In this document: piece after piece, positions 34,405 through 44,062 of the stretch
How the letters are laid out: each line of letters opens with the position of its first letter
How positions within the stretch are numbered: position 1 is the first letter of the stretch
The notes under the pieces: generated by a model
Seen by the model: only the letters and a program-made list of their open reading frames with translations
The model's database searches: none
What the model was told of the DNA's origin: nothing
Translations under genes and position numbers: made by a program
Assembly: GCF_025244925.1 (NCBI RefSeq)
Contig: NZ_CP104275.1
Location: forward strand, 1,178,001-1,242,000
Length of the DNA stretch: 64,000 nt
Direction: 5' to 3'
Source: Arthrobacter zhaoxinii
Lineage (GTDB): Bacteria > Actinomycetota > Actinomycetes > Actinomycetales > Micrococcaceae

Positions 34405-35925
34405 GTGAGTTTGACTGCTTCCTCTCCTGCCCCCTCCGCCGCTGCCGCCCAGCCCCGCACCTACGAGGTCCGCACCTTCGGCTGCCAGATGAACGTGCAT
34501 GATTCCGAGCGTATTTCCGGGCTGCTGGAAGGCGCCGGCTACACGCCGTCGGACGGCGGGCAGCCGGACCTGGTGGTGTTCAATACGTGCGCGGTCCGGG
34601 AAAACGCCGATAACAAGCTCTACGGCAACCTCGGACTGCTGGCCCCGGTGAAGGAAAAACGCCCCGGCATGCAGATCGCCGTGGGCGGCTGCCTGGCGCA
34701 GAAGGACCGTGACACCATCCTCCGCAAGGCGCCCTGGGTGGACGCCGTCTTCGGCACCCACAACATCGGCTCCCTGCCGGCCCTGCTGGAACGGGCACGG
34801 CACAATGCGAAGGCCGAGCTGGAGATCCTCGAATCCCTCGACGTCTTCCCCTCGACCCTGCCCACCAAACGCGACTCGGTGTACTCCGGCTGGGTTTCCA
34901 TCTCCGTGGGCTGCAACAACACCTGCACCTTCTGCATCGTTCCCTCGCTGCGCGGCAAGGAACGCGACCGGCGCCCGGGGGAGATCCTGGCGGAAATCCG
35001 GGCACTGGTGGAAGACGGTGCCATCGAAGTAACCCTGCTGGGCCAGAACGTGAACTCCTACGGCGTGGAATTCGGTGACCGCGGCGCGTTCGCGAAGCTA
35101 CTGCGCGCCTGCGGCGACATCGAGGGCCTGGAACGGGTCCGGTTCACCAGCCCGCACCCCGCCGCCTTCACCGACGACGTCACCGAAGCCATGGCCGAAA
35201 CACCCAACGTGATGCCCCAGCTGCACATGCCGCTGCAGTCCGGTTCGGACAAGGTCCTCAAGGACATGCGCCGCTCCTACCGCTCGAAGAAGTTCCTGGG
35301 CATCCTGGACCGGGTGAGGGAACGGATGCCGCACGCAGCCATCTCCACCGACATCATCGTCGGCTTCCCGGGGGAGACCGAGGAAGACTTCGCCGCCACC
35401 CTCGACGTCGTCGAGCGGGCCCGTTTCGCGACCGCCTTTACGTTCCAGTACTCGAAGCGGCCCGGCACTCCGGCCGCGGAGCTCGCGGACCAGCTGCCCA
35501 AGGCCGTGGTGCAGGAACGCTACGAACGCCTCACCGCGCTGCAGGACCGCATCGCCGCGGAAGAAAACGCCAAGCAGGTCGGCACCACCGTCGAAGTGAT
35601 GGTCACCGCGGCCTCGGGCCGGAAGTCCGGGGAAACCGGGCGTCTCTCCGGGCGTGCACGGGACCAGCGGCTGGTGCACTTCTCGGTGCCCGACGGCGCT
35701 CCCGTACCCCGTCCGGGCGACCTCGTGACCGTGCCGGTCACGGCCGCCGCCGCCTTCCACCTGATTTCAGATCCGGCCGGTCCGGCGGATTACTCCCTGC
35801 GCCGTTCCCGCGCCGGCGAGGCCTGGGACCGGTCGCAGGCCGAATCCTGTGGTGTGCCCGCCGGACCCGCGGGTGCCCGTACCGGCGTGTCCCTGGGTAT
35901 GCCCGCGCTGCCGCCGCGTTCCTGA
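34405..35925 (+). CDS. miaB: tRNA-2-methylthio-N6-dimethylallyladenosine synthase MiaB
   Basis: A 506-residue methylthiotransferase. The N-terminal UPF0004 domain has the three cluster cysteines in FGCQMN, NTCAVRE and GGCLAQ. The radical SAM cysteines are in [11 protein letters not shown] near 165. A TRAM domain follows at about 385-450. The last 50 residues ([10 protein letters not shown] and beyond) are a variable tail. It modifies A37 of tRNA after MiaA. The GTG at 34405 is chosen by the -10 spacing and the family N-terminus; the frame is open upstream. Confidence 0.96.
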   Translation: MSLTASSPAPSAAAAQPRTYEVRTFGCQMNVHDSERISGLLEGAGYTPSDGGQPDLVVFNTCAVRENADNKLYGNLGLLAPVKEKRPGMQIAVGGCLAQKDRDTILRKAPWVDAVFGTHNIGSLPALLERARHNAKAELEILESLDVFPSTLPTKRDSVYSGWVSISVGCNNTCTFCIVPSLRGKERDRRPGEILAEIRALVEDGAIEVTLLGQNVNSYGVEFGDRGAFAKLLRACGDIEGLERVRFTSPHPAAFTDDVTEAMAETPNVMPQLHMPLQSGSDKVLKDMRRSYRSKKFLGILDRVRERMPHAAISTDIIVGFPGETEEDFAATLDVVERARFATAFTFQYSKRPGTPAAELADQLPKAVVQERYERLTALQDRIAAEENAKQVGTTVEVMVTAASGRKSGETGRLSGRARDQRLVHFSVPDGAPVPRPGDLVTVPVTAAAAFHLISDPAGPADYSLRRSRAGEAWDRSQAESCGVPAGPAGARTGVSLGMPALPPRS

Positions 35926-35971
35926 CCGCTGCCCGGTGAAGCCAACCCAAACCGTCTACGGAAACCTTTCA

Positions 35972-36928
35972 ATGCCTAACATGACTACTCCTGCGCCATC
36001 CGCCGCTGAACGCCCGGTAATCGCCGTCGTCGGACCCACCGGTTCCGGCAAGTCCGACCTCGGCGTCGCCCTGGCGCTGGAACTGGGCGGCGAGGTGATC
36101 AACGCCGACTCCATGCAGTTCTACCGGGGCATGGACATCGGCACCGCGAAAATCACCGTCGCTGAACGCCGCGGCGTGCCCCACCACCTGCTGGACATTC
36201 TGGACGTCACCGACGAAGCCAGCGTCTCCGCGTTCCAAAGCTCCGCGCGGACGCTTGTTGACGAGATCCGAGGGCGGGGCAGCTTCCCCATCCTCGTGGG
36301 CGGCTCCGGCCTGTACGTCCGCGCCGCACTCGACGTCCTGGAATTCCCCGGCACCGATCCCGCCATCCGTGCCCGCCTCGAAGCCGAACTCGCGGCACGG
36401 GGCCTGCCCGCCCTGCAGGCCCGGCTGCAGGACGCGGACCCGGTCTCCGCCGGACGGATCTCAGACGCCCGGCGCGTGGTGCGGGCACTGGAAGTCATCG
36501 AACTGACGGGACGCCGCTTCAGTTCCTTTATGCCCGCGCGCCAGTACGTCACGCCTGCCGTGCAGATCGGGCTGAGCGTGGAGCGGCCGGTCCTGCACCA
36601 GCGGCTGGCCCGCCGCGTGGACACCATGGTGGAGCAGGGGCTGCTGGAAGAGGTCCGGCGGCTGGAGCCCGCGGGGCTGCGGACCGGACGGACCGCCTCC
36701 CGTGCCCTCGGCTACGCCCAGTTCCTGGCCGTCCTGGACGGAAAGTCCTCCGTGGCGGAAGCAGCCGAGGCGACGGTGGTGGCCACCCGCCAGTTTGCCC
36801 GCCGCCAGCTGACCTGGTTCCGGGCCGATCCCCGGATCACCTGGCTGGAGCACAACGACCCGGATCTTCCCGCCCGGGCCGCGGCGGCCGTCCGTCAGGC
36901 ATTCCCGGCCAGTATCCTTGATAGGTGA
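35972..36928 (+). CDS. miaA: tRNA dimethylallyltransferase MiaA
   Basis: A 318-residue enzyme that adds the dimethylallyl group to A37 of tRNA, the step before MiaB. The P-loop GPTGSGKS is at residues 21-28, then [29 protein letters not shown] and [11 protein letters not shown]. The C-terminus has the [12 protein letters not shown] and [12 protein letters not shown] regions. A second ATG nine bases downstream is possible. It overlaps dapF by four bases (GTGA). Confidence 0.96.
   Translation: MPNMTTPAPSAAERPVIAVVGPTGSGKSDLGVALALELGGEVINADSMQFYRGMDIGTAKITVAERRGVPHHLLDILDVTDEASVSAFQSSARTLVDEIRGRGSFPILVGGSGLYVRAALDVLEFPGTDPAIRARLEAELAARGLPALQARLQDADPVSAGRISDARRVVRALEVIELTGRRFSSFMPARQYVTPAVQIGLSVERPVLHQRLARRVDTMVEQGLLEEVRRLEPAGLRTGRTASRALGYAQFLAVLDGKSSVAEAAEATVVATRQFARRQLTWFRADPRITWLEHNDPDLPARAAAAVRQAFPASILDR
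36913..36918 (+). promoter_or_regulatory. Internal -10 hexamer TATCCT of dapF
   Basis: TATCCT lies within the last codons of miaA and ends six bases before the dapF GTG, the same spacing as at other leaderless starts here. Confidence 0.5.
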
Positions 36929-37884
36929 CCAACACTTCTGCTGCTTCCGCCGCGTCCCTGTCCGCCTCCGGCCTGCCCGTTTCCCTTGCCGGGCTGCCCT
37001 TCGCGAAGGGGCACGGCACCGGCAACGACTTTGTGCTGGTGGCCGATCCCCACGGCGCCCATGAGCTGGCCGCAGCAGACGTGGCCGCGCTCTGCGACCG
37101 GCACCGCGGCGTGGGCGGAGACGGCTTTATCCGCGCCGTCCGGTCGGAGCACGTTCCCGAAGGCCGGGTGCTGCTGGAAGGTGCTCCCGAAGCACAGTGG
37201 TTCATGGACTACCGGAACTCGGACGGCAGCGTCTCGGAAATGTGCGGCAACGGCGTGCGCGTTTTCGTGCACTTCCTGCTGGAAGAAGGCCTGGCGGAGC
37301 TGGCGGAGGGCGGGAGCCTGACGATCGGCACCCGGGCCGGACTCAAGACCGTGACCCGCACTGCGGGCGGCTATGCAGTGGATATGGGTCCCTGGGAGTT
37401 CATTTACCCCGACCACGCGGCTGCCAAGTCCATGGACACCGTGGTCAATGCGGACGGCCTGGAAGTGCCCCGCCCCGGCCTGTCGGTCAGCATGGGCAAC
37501 CCGCACACCGTCGTTGCCCTCGCCGAGCTGTCCGAACTCGCCGTGACCAACCTGACGCAGGCCCCGTCCGTGCAGCCCGAGCCCGAAAACGGAACCAACG
37601 TGGAGTTCGTGGTTCCGGCAGAGCCGCTCGTCGAGGACGGCGTGGGGCTGGTGACCATGCGCGTACACGAGCGCGGAGTGGGGGAGACCCTTTCCTGCGG
37701 CACCGGCGCCTGCGCTGCCGCCGTCGCCACCCGGTTCTGGGCGGGAGCCGGAGCGCCGGATGACTGGGCCGTAACGGTCCCGGGCGGCGTCGTCGGCGTC
37801 CGTTTCCTCACCGGACCGGACGGCCGCGAACATGTTGAGCTGAGCGGCCCGGCCGTGCTGGTGGCACGCGGAACCCTGCTTTAG
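36925..37884 (+). CDS. dapF: Diaminopimelate epimerase
   Basis: A 319-residue DapF converting LL- to meso-diaminopimelate. The two catalytic cysteines sit in [10 protein letters not shown] (about 106) and [11 protein letters not shown] (about 258). [14 protein letters not shown] opens the protein and [11 protein letters not shown] is in the middle. It is longer than the E. coli enzyme because of loops after QAPSVQPEP. The GTG overlaps the miaA stop. The final bases overlap the stop region of the convergent methyltransferase. Confidence 0.96.
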   Translation: MTNTSAASAASLSASGLPVSLAGLPFAKGHGTGNDFVLVADPHGAHELAAADVAALCDRHRGVGGDGFIRAVRSEHVPEGRVLLEGAPEAQWFMDYRNSDGSVSEMCGNGVRVFVHFLLEEGLAELAEGGSLTIGTRAGLKTVTRTAGGYAVDMGPWEFIYPDHAAAKSMDTVVNADGLEVPRPGLSVSMGNPHTVVALAELSELAVTNLTQAPSVQPEPENGTNVEFVVPAEPLVEDGVGLVTMRVHERGVGETLSCGTGACAAAVATRFWAGAGAPDDWAVTVPGGVVGVRFLTGPDGREHVELSGPAVLVARGTLL

Positions 37885-38492
37885 GCGCTGCGTTCCACTT
37901 TCAGGACCCGGAAGGACTTGGCCGTGCTGTGGCGGGAAACCGCGAACCCGGCGGGCAGGGTCTCGGCGAGCCAGCGCTGCAGCGAGTCCGAGCCCAGGTT
38001 CTTCTGCACCACCAGCCAGGCGGTTCCGCCCGGCGCCAGGCGGGGCAGCCAGAGCAGCAGCAGGGCATGCAGCTCGTCCTTCCCGATCCGGATGGGCGGG
38101 TTGGACCAGATGGTGTCGAAGCGCAGTTCAGGATCTACATCCGCGGGCAGGGCGGCGATGATATTTTCACAGCCCAGTGCCGCTGCGTTGTCCCGGGTCA
38201 GCCCGAGGCTGCGCTCATTGACGTCGACGGCGTAGACCCGCGCGGCAGGGGATTTCAATGCCAGGGTCAGCGCGATGGGACCCCAGCCGCAGCCGATGTC
38301 CAGAAGGTTGCCCGTTGCCGGCGGCGCCGGGACCTCCTCTAGAAGGACGGCTGTGCCCTTGTCGATCCCGTCCGGGCTGAAGATTCCGCCGGCGCTCTGG
38401 AGTGTCCGTTCGGCCCCGTTGAGGCTCACGCGCAGGGGCCTGCGGACCTCGGGTCCGGACGGTGTGGAGGAGAAGTAGTGGTCTGAACCCAT
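37881..38492 (-). CDS. RsmC-like class I methyltransferase
   Basis: A 203-residue SAM-dependent methyltransferase of the small-domain RsmC/RlmG type. The SAM site is LLDIGCGWGPIALTLAL near 64-80, an acidic residue follows in VYAVDVNERS, and the substrate motif is SNPPIRIG. The beginning (MGSDHYFSSTPSGPE) is characteristic. The likely target is a guanine in 16S or 23S rRNA. It is convergent with dapF with a four-base overlap. Confidence 0.88.
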   Translation of the reverse strand: MGSDHYFSSTPSGPEVRRPLRVSLNGAERTLQSAGGIFSPDGIDKGTAVLLEEVPAPPATGNLLDIGCGWGPIALTLALKSPAARVYAVDVNERSLGLTRDNAAALGCENIIAALPADVDPELRFDTIWSNPPIRIGKDELHALLLLWLPRLAPGGTAWLVVQKNLGSDSLQRWLAETLPAGFAVSRHSTAKSFRVLKVERSA

Positions 38493-38659
38493 AACAGTCC
38501 AGATTAGTCGGTCGAGGGGCAGGACAAGGAATTTACGGGCAGCCGGACGGGTTGTATAACACGGTGGGCAGAGCAGGCATCCATTGCGCAGAAGGTTGCG
38601 TACCTAATAGTTTGTCGGTGCACTGGCCTACCATAGAAGCAAGTCCCACTAAGGAGATT

Positions 38660-40231
38660 ATGACCATCAACAACTCCCGCGCCATGGATTCTGCGGACAG
38701 CTCCACGCCGGAACTGAGCCCTTCGGACATCCAAGGGGTCATCGACAGGATCCTCGCCAAGGACAGCGCGGTGGAAACCAAGTCCGCCGCTGCCGGTGAT
38801 TCTCCGCGCGGGCGCGCCCTGGCACTGTCCGACAGCGACGCCGAGCACTCGTCCCACGACGGTGAGCAGCAGGATCTGGCCGAACGCCGCGCACTGCGCC
38901 GCGTCGCAGGCCTCTCCACCGAACTCGAGGACGTCACCGAGGTTGAATACCGCCAGCTGCGGCTGGAGCGGGTTGTCCTCGCAGGCCTGTGGAGCGAAGG
39001 CACCGCAGCCGACGCCGAAAACTCCCTGAAGGAACTCGCCGCACTGGCGGAAACCGCAGGATCGGAAGTCCTCGACGGAATCATCCAGCGCCGGCCGAAG
39101 CCGGATCCGGGCACGTTCCTGGGCTCCGGCAAGGCGCAGGAACTCAAAGAGATCGTGATGGCCACCGGTGCCGATACGGTCATCGTCGACAGTGAGCTGG
39201 CCCCGTCCCAGCGACGCGGGCTGGAAGACATCGTCAAGGTCAAGGTCATTGACCGGACGGCACTGATCCTGGACATCTTTGCCCAGCATGCGAAGTCCCG
39301 CGAGGGCAAGGCCCAGGTGGAACTGGCCCAGCTGGAATACCTGCTGCCGCGCCTGCGCGGCTGGGGCGAATCCATGTCCCGCCAAGCAGGCGGCCAGGTC
39401 GGCAGCGCCAGCGCCGGCATGGGCTCGCGCGGCCCCGGCGAAACCAAGATTGAACTGGACCGCCGGAAGATCCGCACCCGGATGGCCAAGCTGCGCCGCG
39501 AAATCGCCGCCATGAAGCCGGCACGCGAAACCAAGCGGGCCAACCGTCACCGCAACTCGGTGCCCTCAGTAGCCATTGCCGGCTACACCAACGCCGGCAA
39601 GTCCTCGCTGCTGAACCGGCTCACCGACGCCGGGGTGCTGGTGGAGAACGCGCTGTTCGCCACCCTGGACCCCACCATCCGCAAGGCCCAGACCGAAGAC
39701 GGCATCGGTTACACGCTGGCAGACACGGTCGGCTTCGTCCGGTCGCTGCCCACCCAGCTGGTTGAAGCCTTCCGCTCAACGCTGGAGGAAGTGGCCGACG
39801 CCGATCTCATCCTGCACGTGGTCGATGCCTCGCACCCGGATCCGGAGGGCCAGATCGCGGCCGTCCGCACCGTCCTGAGCGAGGTTGATGCGCGCAAGAT
39901 TCCGGAGATCATCGTGCTGAACAAGGCCGACGCCGCGGATCCGTTCGTGCTCGAACGGCTCCGTCAGCGCGAGTCCCGGCACGTCGTGGTGTCCGCCCGC
40001 ACCGGCGAAGGCATCCCCGAGCTGCTGCAGGCGATCTCCGAGGGCATTCCTCGTCCCGGCGTGGACCTGGAACTGCTGGTGCCTTACGAGCGGGGCGACG
40101 TCGTTTCCCGGCTCCACCAGCAGGACGCGGAAATCCTGGCACTGGAGCACGGCGAGGCCGGCACCCGGCTGCACGTCAGGGTTCGTGAAGGGCTGGCAGC
40201 GGAGCTGGAGCCGTTCGTGGCCCATGGGTAG
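38660..40231 (+). CDS. hflX: GTPase HflX
   Basis: A 523-residue ribosome-associated GTPase. The N-terminal 90 residues are a charged extension. The HflX domain has RPKPDPGTFLGSGKAQEL. The G domain shows GYTNAGKSSLLNRL near 307, DTVGFVRSLPTQL, and NKAD near 415. The start is fixed by AAGGAG four bases before the ATG at 38660; the frame is open upstream. HflX splits stalled or stress-inactivated ribosomes in other bacteria. The helicase gene overlaps its end by eight bases. Confidence 0.95.
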   Translation: MTINNSRAMDSADSSTPELSPSDIQGVIDRILAKDSAVETKSAAAGDSPRGRALALSDSDAEHSSHDGEQQDLAERRALRRVAGLSTELEDVTEVEYRQLRLERVVLAGLWSEGTAADAENSLKELAALAETAGSEVLDGIIQRRPKPDPGTFLGSGKAQELKEIVMATGADTVIVDSELAPSQRRGLEDIVKVKVIDRTALILDIFAQHAKSREGKAQVELAQLEYLLPRLRGWGESMSRQAGGQVGSASAGMGSRGPGETKIELDRRKIRTRMAKLRREIAAMKPARETKRANRHRNSVPSVAIAGYTNAGKSSLLNRLTDAGVLVENALFATLDPTIRKAQTEDGIGYTLADTVGFVRSLPTQLVEAFRSTLEEVADADLILHVVDASHPDPEGQIAAVRTVLSEVDARKIPEIIVLNKADAADPFVLERLRQRESRHVVVSARTGEGIPELLQAISEGIPRPGVDLELLVPYERGDVVSRLHQQDAEILALEHGEAGTRLHVRVREGLAAELEPFVAHG

Positions 40232-42269
40232 GAAGGGCACACAGGGGCCTGCGCAGGTCCTCGAACTGCTTGATACAGCGGTTTCTGCCATGGGCGGGCA
40301 AAACCGCCCGGGCCAGCATGAGATGGCCCGGCAGGTGGCTGAGGCCATCGAGTCCGGCGACCACTTGCTGGTCCAGGCCGGAACCGGCACAGGCAAGTCC
40401 CTGGCCTATCTGGTGCCGCTGATTGCGCATGCCCTGGAGAGCGACAAGCCTGCACTGGTCTCCACCGCCACCCTCGCCCTGCAGTCCCAGATTGTGGGAC
40501 GTGACCTCCCGCGCCTGCTGAAGACCCTCGAGCCGAAGCTTCCGCGGGAGGTTGATGTTGCCCTGCTCAAGGGCCGCAGCAACTACGTCTGCCTGCACAA
40601 GACCGGCGGCGGCTTCCCGGAAGAAGACGAAGCCGGGACGCTGTTCCTGCTGGGCGACGAGCAGGCCGTTTCGCACCCGGCACCGACCGCCGGACCGAGC
40701 TCCGCCCTGGGGCGCGACGTCGTCCGGCTGCAGGAATGGGCACAGGAGACGGAAACCGGAGACCGCGACGAGCTGCTGCCGGGCGTCAGCGACAAGGCCT
40801 GGCGCCAGGTGTCCGTCACCTCGATGGAGTGTCTGGGCGCCCAGAAGTGCCCGGTTGCCGAGCTGTGCTTCAGCGAACGTGCCCGGGCCAAGGCCGCCGA
40901 AGCGGATCTGGTGATCACCAACCACGCCATGCTGGCGATCAGCGCCTTCGAAGGCCTCGCGGTCCTGCCCGACTATGACGTGGTGGTGATCGACGAGGCC
41001 CATGAACTGCAGGACCGGGTCACCGGCGCCGTCACCGGGCAGCTCTCAGGGACCATCATCTCCGCAGCGGTTTCCGCCGCACGCAAGCACACTTCCGCGA
41101 CCATGGAGCCCCTGGCCGCTGCCGGACGGGCCTTCGACCTGGTGTTCGCACCGGTCCCCTCGGGCCTGCTGGCGGCAGGACTGTCCGAAGACCAGGAACT
41201 GGTGCTCGGACAGGTGCGGGAAGCCTGCCGTACTGCCCTGTCCGATTCCAAGCCCGAAGGCTCCGACTCCGTTGACGGCGGCCGCCAGATGGCACGCTCC
41301 CGGCTGATGGCGGTCCTGGAACTGTGCGAACGCATCCTGGACGCAGTGAATTCAGGGGAGGTGCTCTGGGCCTCGCGTGCCAGCACCTTCTCTCCCGGGG
41401 CCGGTTACACCGCGCCGGAAGAAGATGCCGCGCCCACCATCAACGTCGCGCCGCTGTCCGTAGCCGGGCGGCTGCGCGAAGGCCTGTTTGACGGGCACAC
41501 CGTGGTGCTGACCTCGGCCACCCTGGCCATCGGCGCGGAATTCGGTCCCGTCGCCGGAGCCCTGGGACTGCTGGGCACCGGTGCGCCGAAATGGACCGGC
41601 ACCGACGTCGGAAGCCCCTTTGACTATCCCCGGCAGGGCGTCCTGTACGTGGCGAAGGACCTGCCGAAACCCGGACGCGGTACGTCTGAAGAGCAGCTGG
41701 ATGAACTGGAGGCGCTGATCAAGGCCTCGGGCGGCGGCGCTTTGGGGTTGTTCTCCTCCCGCCGGGCGGCGGAGGAAGCCGCCGATGTCCTGCGGTCACG
41801 GGTGGACTTCCCGATCCTCTGCCAGGGGGAATCCACCATGTCCGCCCTGGTCCAGCAGTTTGCCGACGACGACGCGACCTGCCTGTTCGGAACCATGTCG
41901 CTGTGGCAGGGCGTGGACGTTCCGGGAGCGTCATGCCGGCTGGTGATCATTGACCGGATTCCGTTCCCGCGCCCCGACGATCCCCTGATGACCGCCCGGA
42001 CCCGGGCGGTCGCGAAGGCCGGCGGAAACGGCTTCATGAGCGTCTCAGCCACCCATGCCGCCGTCCGGCTGGCCCAGGGAGCCGGCCGGCTGATCCGCGC
42101 CTCCGGTGACAGGGGAGTCGTGGCCATCCTGGACTCACGCCTCGCCACCGCCCGCTACGGCAGTTTCCTGCGCGCGGCCCTGCCGCCCTTCTGGTCAACC
42201 ACCGACCGTTCCGTGGTGCTCCAGGCCTTGCAGCGGCTCGCGGCGGAACCGGCGGGCTCGAAGAAGTAG
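40224..42269 (+). CDS. DinG/XPD-type ATP-dependent DNA helicase
   Basis: A 681-residue superfamily 2 helicase. Walker A AGTGTGKS is at 52-59 and the DEAH box (VVVIDEAHEL) near 257. Four cysteines in YVCLHKTG, MECLGAQKCPVAELCFS probably hold the iron-sulfur cluster. Later motifs include LTSATLAIG, LGLFSSRRAAEEAAD, LWQGVDVPG and LAQGAGRLIR. It is often labelled DinG. No SOS box was found close by; it is translationally coupled to hflX. The ATG at 40224 is chosen over an earlier in-frame ATG inside hflX. Confidence 0.93.
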   Translation: MGRKGTQGPAQVLELLDTAVSAMGGQNRPGQHEMARQVAEAIESGDHLLVQAGTGTGKSLAYLVPLIAHALESDKPALVSTATLALQSQIVGRDLPRLLKTLEPKLPREVDVALLKGRSNYVCLHKTGGGFPEEDEAGTLFLLGDEQAVSHPAPTAGPSSALGRDVVRLQEWAQETETGDRDELLPGVSDKAWRQVSVTSMECLGAQKCPVAELCFSERARAKAAEADLVITNHAMLAISAFEGLAVLPDYDVVVIDEAHELQDRVTGAVTGQLSGTIISAAVSAARKHTSATMEPLAAAGRAFDLVFAPVPSGLLAAGLSEDQELVLGQVREACRTALSDSKPEGSDSVDGGRQMARSRLMAVLELCERILDAVNSGEVLWASRASTFSPGAGYTAPEEDAAPTINVAPLSVAGRLREGLFDGHTVVLTSATLAIGAEFGPVAGALGLLGTGAPKWTGTDVGSPFDYPRQGVLYVAKDLPKPGRGTSEEQLDELEALIKASGGGALGLFSSRRAAEEAADVLRSRVDFPILCQGESTMSALVQQFADDDATCLFGTMSLWQGVDVPGASCRLVIIDRIPFPRPDDPLMTARTRAVAKAGGNGFMSVSATHAAVRLAQGAGRLIRASGDRGVVAILDSRLATARYGSFLRAALPPFWSTTDRSVVLQALQRLAAEPAGSKK

Positions 42270-42318
42270 CCGCTGCCCCGGCAGGATGGAAACCCGGGCA
42301 GGGCAGGAACGCAGAACA

Positions 42319-42364
42319 AAAAAGCAGCGCCGCCGGCAGGAAGTTGCCGGCGGCGCTGCTTTTT
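42319..42364. terminator. Bidirectional terminator between helicase gene and lexA
   Basis: A perfect 20-bp stem (42319-42338 with 42345-42364) has A5 at one end and T5 at the other around a six-base loop. It serves the convergent helicase and lexA genes. Confidence 0.95.
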
Positions 42365-42394
42365 GTTTGCTTCGTACGGGCTGTCCCAGAGCGT

Positions 42395-43189
42395 CTAGAG
42401 CGAACGCATGACCGATACGACCTTGCCCATGATGGTGGCTTCGTCGCCGAGGATCGGCTCGTAGCGGGTGTTCTGAGGCAGCAGCCAGGTGTGTCCGTTG
42501 CGCTGCCGGAAGGTTTTCACCGTGGCTTCATCCTCGAGCAGGGCCGCAACAATGTCACCGTTTTCAGCGGTGGGCTGACGCCGCACAACCACCCAGTCGC
42601 CGTCGCAGATGGCCGCATCCACCATGGAGTCGCCGGCGACGCGGAGCATAAAGAGGTCGCCGTGCCCGACGAGCTGGCGCGGAAGGGGAACCATCTCTTC
42701 GACCTGCTGGTCCGCGAGGATGGGACCGCCGGCGGCGATCCGTCCGACCAGCGGAACCATGGCCGTGTCAATTGCGGTGGTGAGGTCGGAGACGCTCTTT
42801 GCTGCGGCCTTGCCGCTTCCCTCAGCGGCGCCGTTCGCCTCCGCAGGCGCCCGCGTGGTGCCTGCCTCTGCCGCACCGGCGTTGCTTCGGCGTGCGGGGG
42901 CATCGCGGAGCAGGAGCGGGACGAGGATTTCCATTGCGCGGGGGCGCTTGGGATCCCGGCGGATATACCCCAGCTTCTCCAGCTGGCTCAGCTGGTGGGT
43001 GACGCTGGAAAGGCTGGCGAGACCGACAATGTCACCGATTTCCCGCATGGACGGCGGGTATCCGTTGGCGTTCACCGAACGCTGAATCGTCTCCAGGATC
43101 TTGGTCTGACGGGCGGTCAGCCCCTTGGTGCGGCCTGCCGGCGACGGCGCGGCAGGGGAGGGGGTGCTGCCATTGGTAACACGGGCCAC
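42395..43189 (-). CDS. lexA: SOS repressor LexA
   Basis: A 264-residue LexA. The winged helix (about 23-90) contains [24 protein letters not shown] long Ala/Gly-rich linker (about 100-140) is followed by the protease domain: cleavage site Ala153-Gly154 in GRIAAGGP, Ser188 in GDSMVD and Lys225 in EATVK. It represses SOS genes until RecA filaments trigger self-cleavage. The linker is longer than in E. coli (202 residues total). The start is GTG. It is divergent from the LysM gene across a region full of SOS boxes. Confidence 0.97.
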   Translation of the reverse strand: MARVTNGSTPSPAAPSPAGRTKGLTARQTKILETIQRSVNANGYPPSMREIGDIVGLASLSSVTHQLSQLEKLGYIRRDPKRPRAMEILVPLLLRDAPARRSNAGAAEAGTTRAPAEANGAAEGSGKAAAKSVSDLTTAIDTAMVPLVGRIAAGGPILADQQVEEMVPLPRQLVGHGDLFMLRVAGDSMVDAAICDGDWVVVRRQPTAENGDIVAALLEDEATVKTFRQRNGHTWLLPQNTRYEPILGDEATIMGKVVSVMRSL

Positions 43190-43397
43190 GTCGGCTTCCC
43201 TTCACAATCGGCCCGTGGACGCGGGCCGGATGGTTCTAGCGGTATATCAGGTGTGTTCTGCGGTGATTCTTCGTGCGGAGGTCTTTTTCGTGCGGGGTTC
43301 GGCTGTTTATGCGCCGGGCTGTTTTGTCAGTGGCGGATGGTTAGTTGGTTCCAGCCGCTTCCAACAGGTTCAACGCTAGGGGAGCGCAAAGGAATTT

Positions 43398-43413
43398 TCA
43401 AACATATATTCGA
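43398..43413. promoter_or_regulatory. Weak LexA box
   Basis: TCAAAC-ATAT-ATTCGA matches the SOS consensus at 14 of its conserved or central positions, with one change per half. A half-site GTTCGT follows at 43429-43434. Confidence 0.6.
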
Positions 43414-43465
43414 GCGAGTCTCGACAATGTTCGTAGATAAGTGCTAGAAATGTTCGAGTACAACT

Positions 43466-43481
43466 TAGAACATACGTTCGA
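43466..43481. promoter_or_regulatory. Strong LexA box
   Basis: TAGAAC-ATAC-GTTCGA contains the full GAAC-N4-GTTC core. It lies about 280 bases from lexA and 133 from the LysM gene. A half-site GTTCGA precedes it at 43452-43457. Confidence 0.85.
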
Positions 43482-43519
43482 GTACGGCCCACCGACACCT
43501 CGGCGGGCCAACCAGATGT

Positions 43520-43535
43520 TCGAATGCAGTTTCGA
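43520..43535. promoter_or_regulatory. Weak LexA box near the LysM gene
   Basis: TCGAAT-GCAG-TTTCGA is an imperfect box (one change per half) about 78 bases before the LysM start. Confidence 0.55.
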
Positions 43536-43613
43536 TCCAGGGTGTTTTTCCGGTGCTAGTGCGGGAAGGTCCGGGACCGGCACAGCAGCACTTCGGACCG
43601 GAAAGGTATTGAC

Positions 43614-44000
43614 ATGTCAGTACACGTACTTCCCTTTACCACCATCACGCCGGCCCGGAGCGTTGCGCCCGAGGCGGCTGCCCGGGAATCCGCACGGCTG
43701 CGCCTCACCCGCCGCGGCAGGCTGGTCCTGGTGGGCGTGCCCCTGATGCTCGCGGCCGCTGCCCTGCTGGCCTTCATCGGGTTCTTCACAGCCCCGGCCA
43801 TGGCGTCCGGAGGCTCGCCCGAAGAGACCCGCGCCATCCAGGTGAGTGTTTCCGCCGGAGACTCCCTGTGGTCGCTGGCCACCGAATTCGCTCCGGAACA
43901 GGATCCCCGCACCGTCGTCGCCGACATTGTGGAACTCAACAACCTGGCCGATACCACTGTCCCCGCCGGACGCCAGCTGTACGTCCCGGTCTCGCGGTAA
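43614..44000 (+). CDS. LysM protein next to lexA, likely SOS division inhibitor
   Basis: A 128-residue protein. After a 35-residue cytoplasmic N-terminus there is one membrane segment (LVLVGVPLMLAAAALLAFIGFF, split here as about 41-62) and an external LysM domain (about 78-126) with VSAGDSLWSLATEF, IVELNNLADTTVPAGRQLYVP. Proteins of this layout beside lexA include YneA in Bacillus and the LysM protein Rv2719c in Mycobacterium, which block or alter division during SOS. The location and shared LexA boxes support that role. Confidence 0.88.
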   Translation: MSVHVLPFTTITPARSVAPEAAARESARLRLTRRGRLVLVGVPLMLAAAALLAFIGFFTAPAMASGGSPEETRAIQVSVSAGDSLWSLATEFAPEQDPRTVVADIVELNNLADTTVPAGRQLYVPVSR

Positions 44001-44050
44001 CCGGTTCCGCCCTCAGGGCAACCTCAGTGCACCGTCCCGGTGGAAGGTCC

Positions 44051-44056
44051 TAAGCT
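44051..44056 (+). promoter_or_regulatory. -10 hexamer TAAGCT of hisC, leaderless type
   Basis: TAAGCT ends six bases before the GTG at 44063 and three before the GTG at 44060, which favours 44063 as the start. Confidence 0.55.
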
Positions 44057-44062
44057 GTAGTG

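Larger units (their letters stand above)
43190..43613. other. lexA-LysM divergent intergenic region
   Basis: This 424-base gap has no gene. Its right half is AT-richer than the surroundings and carries one near-perfect SOS box, two weaker ones and two GTTCG half-sites. It must hold promoters for lexA (minus) and the LysM gene (plus). The part next to lexA (43190-43380) shows nothing distinct. Confidence 0.75.

Noticed and set aside
38552..38660. Longer hflX start at 38552
   Set aside because: AAGGAG before the ATG at 38660 and the family N-terminus fix the later start; the upstream part is not conserved in type.
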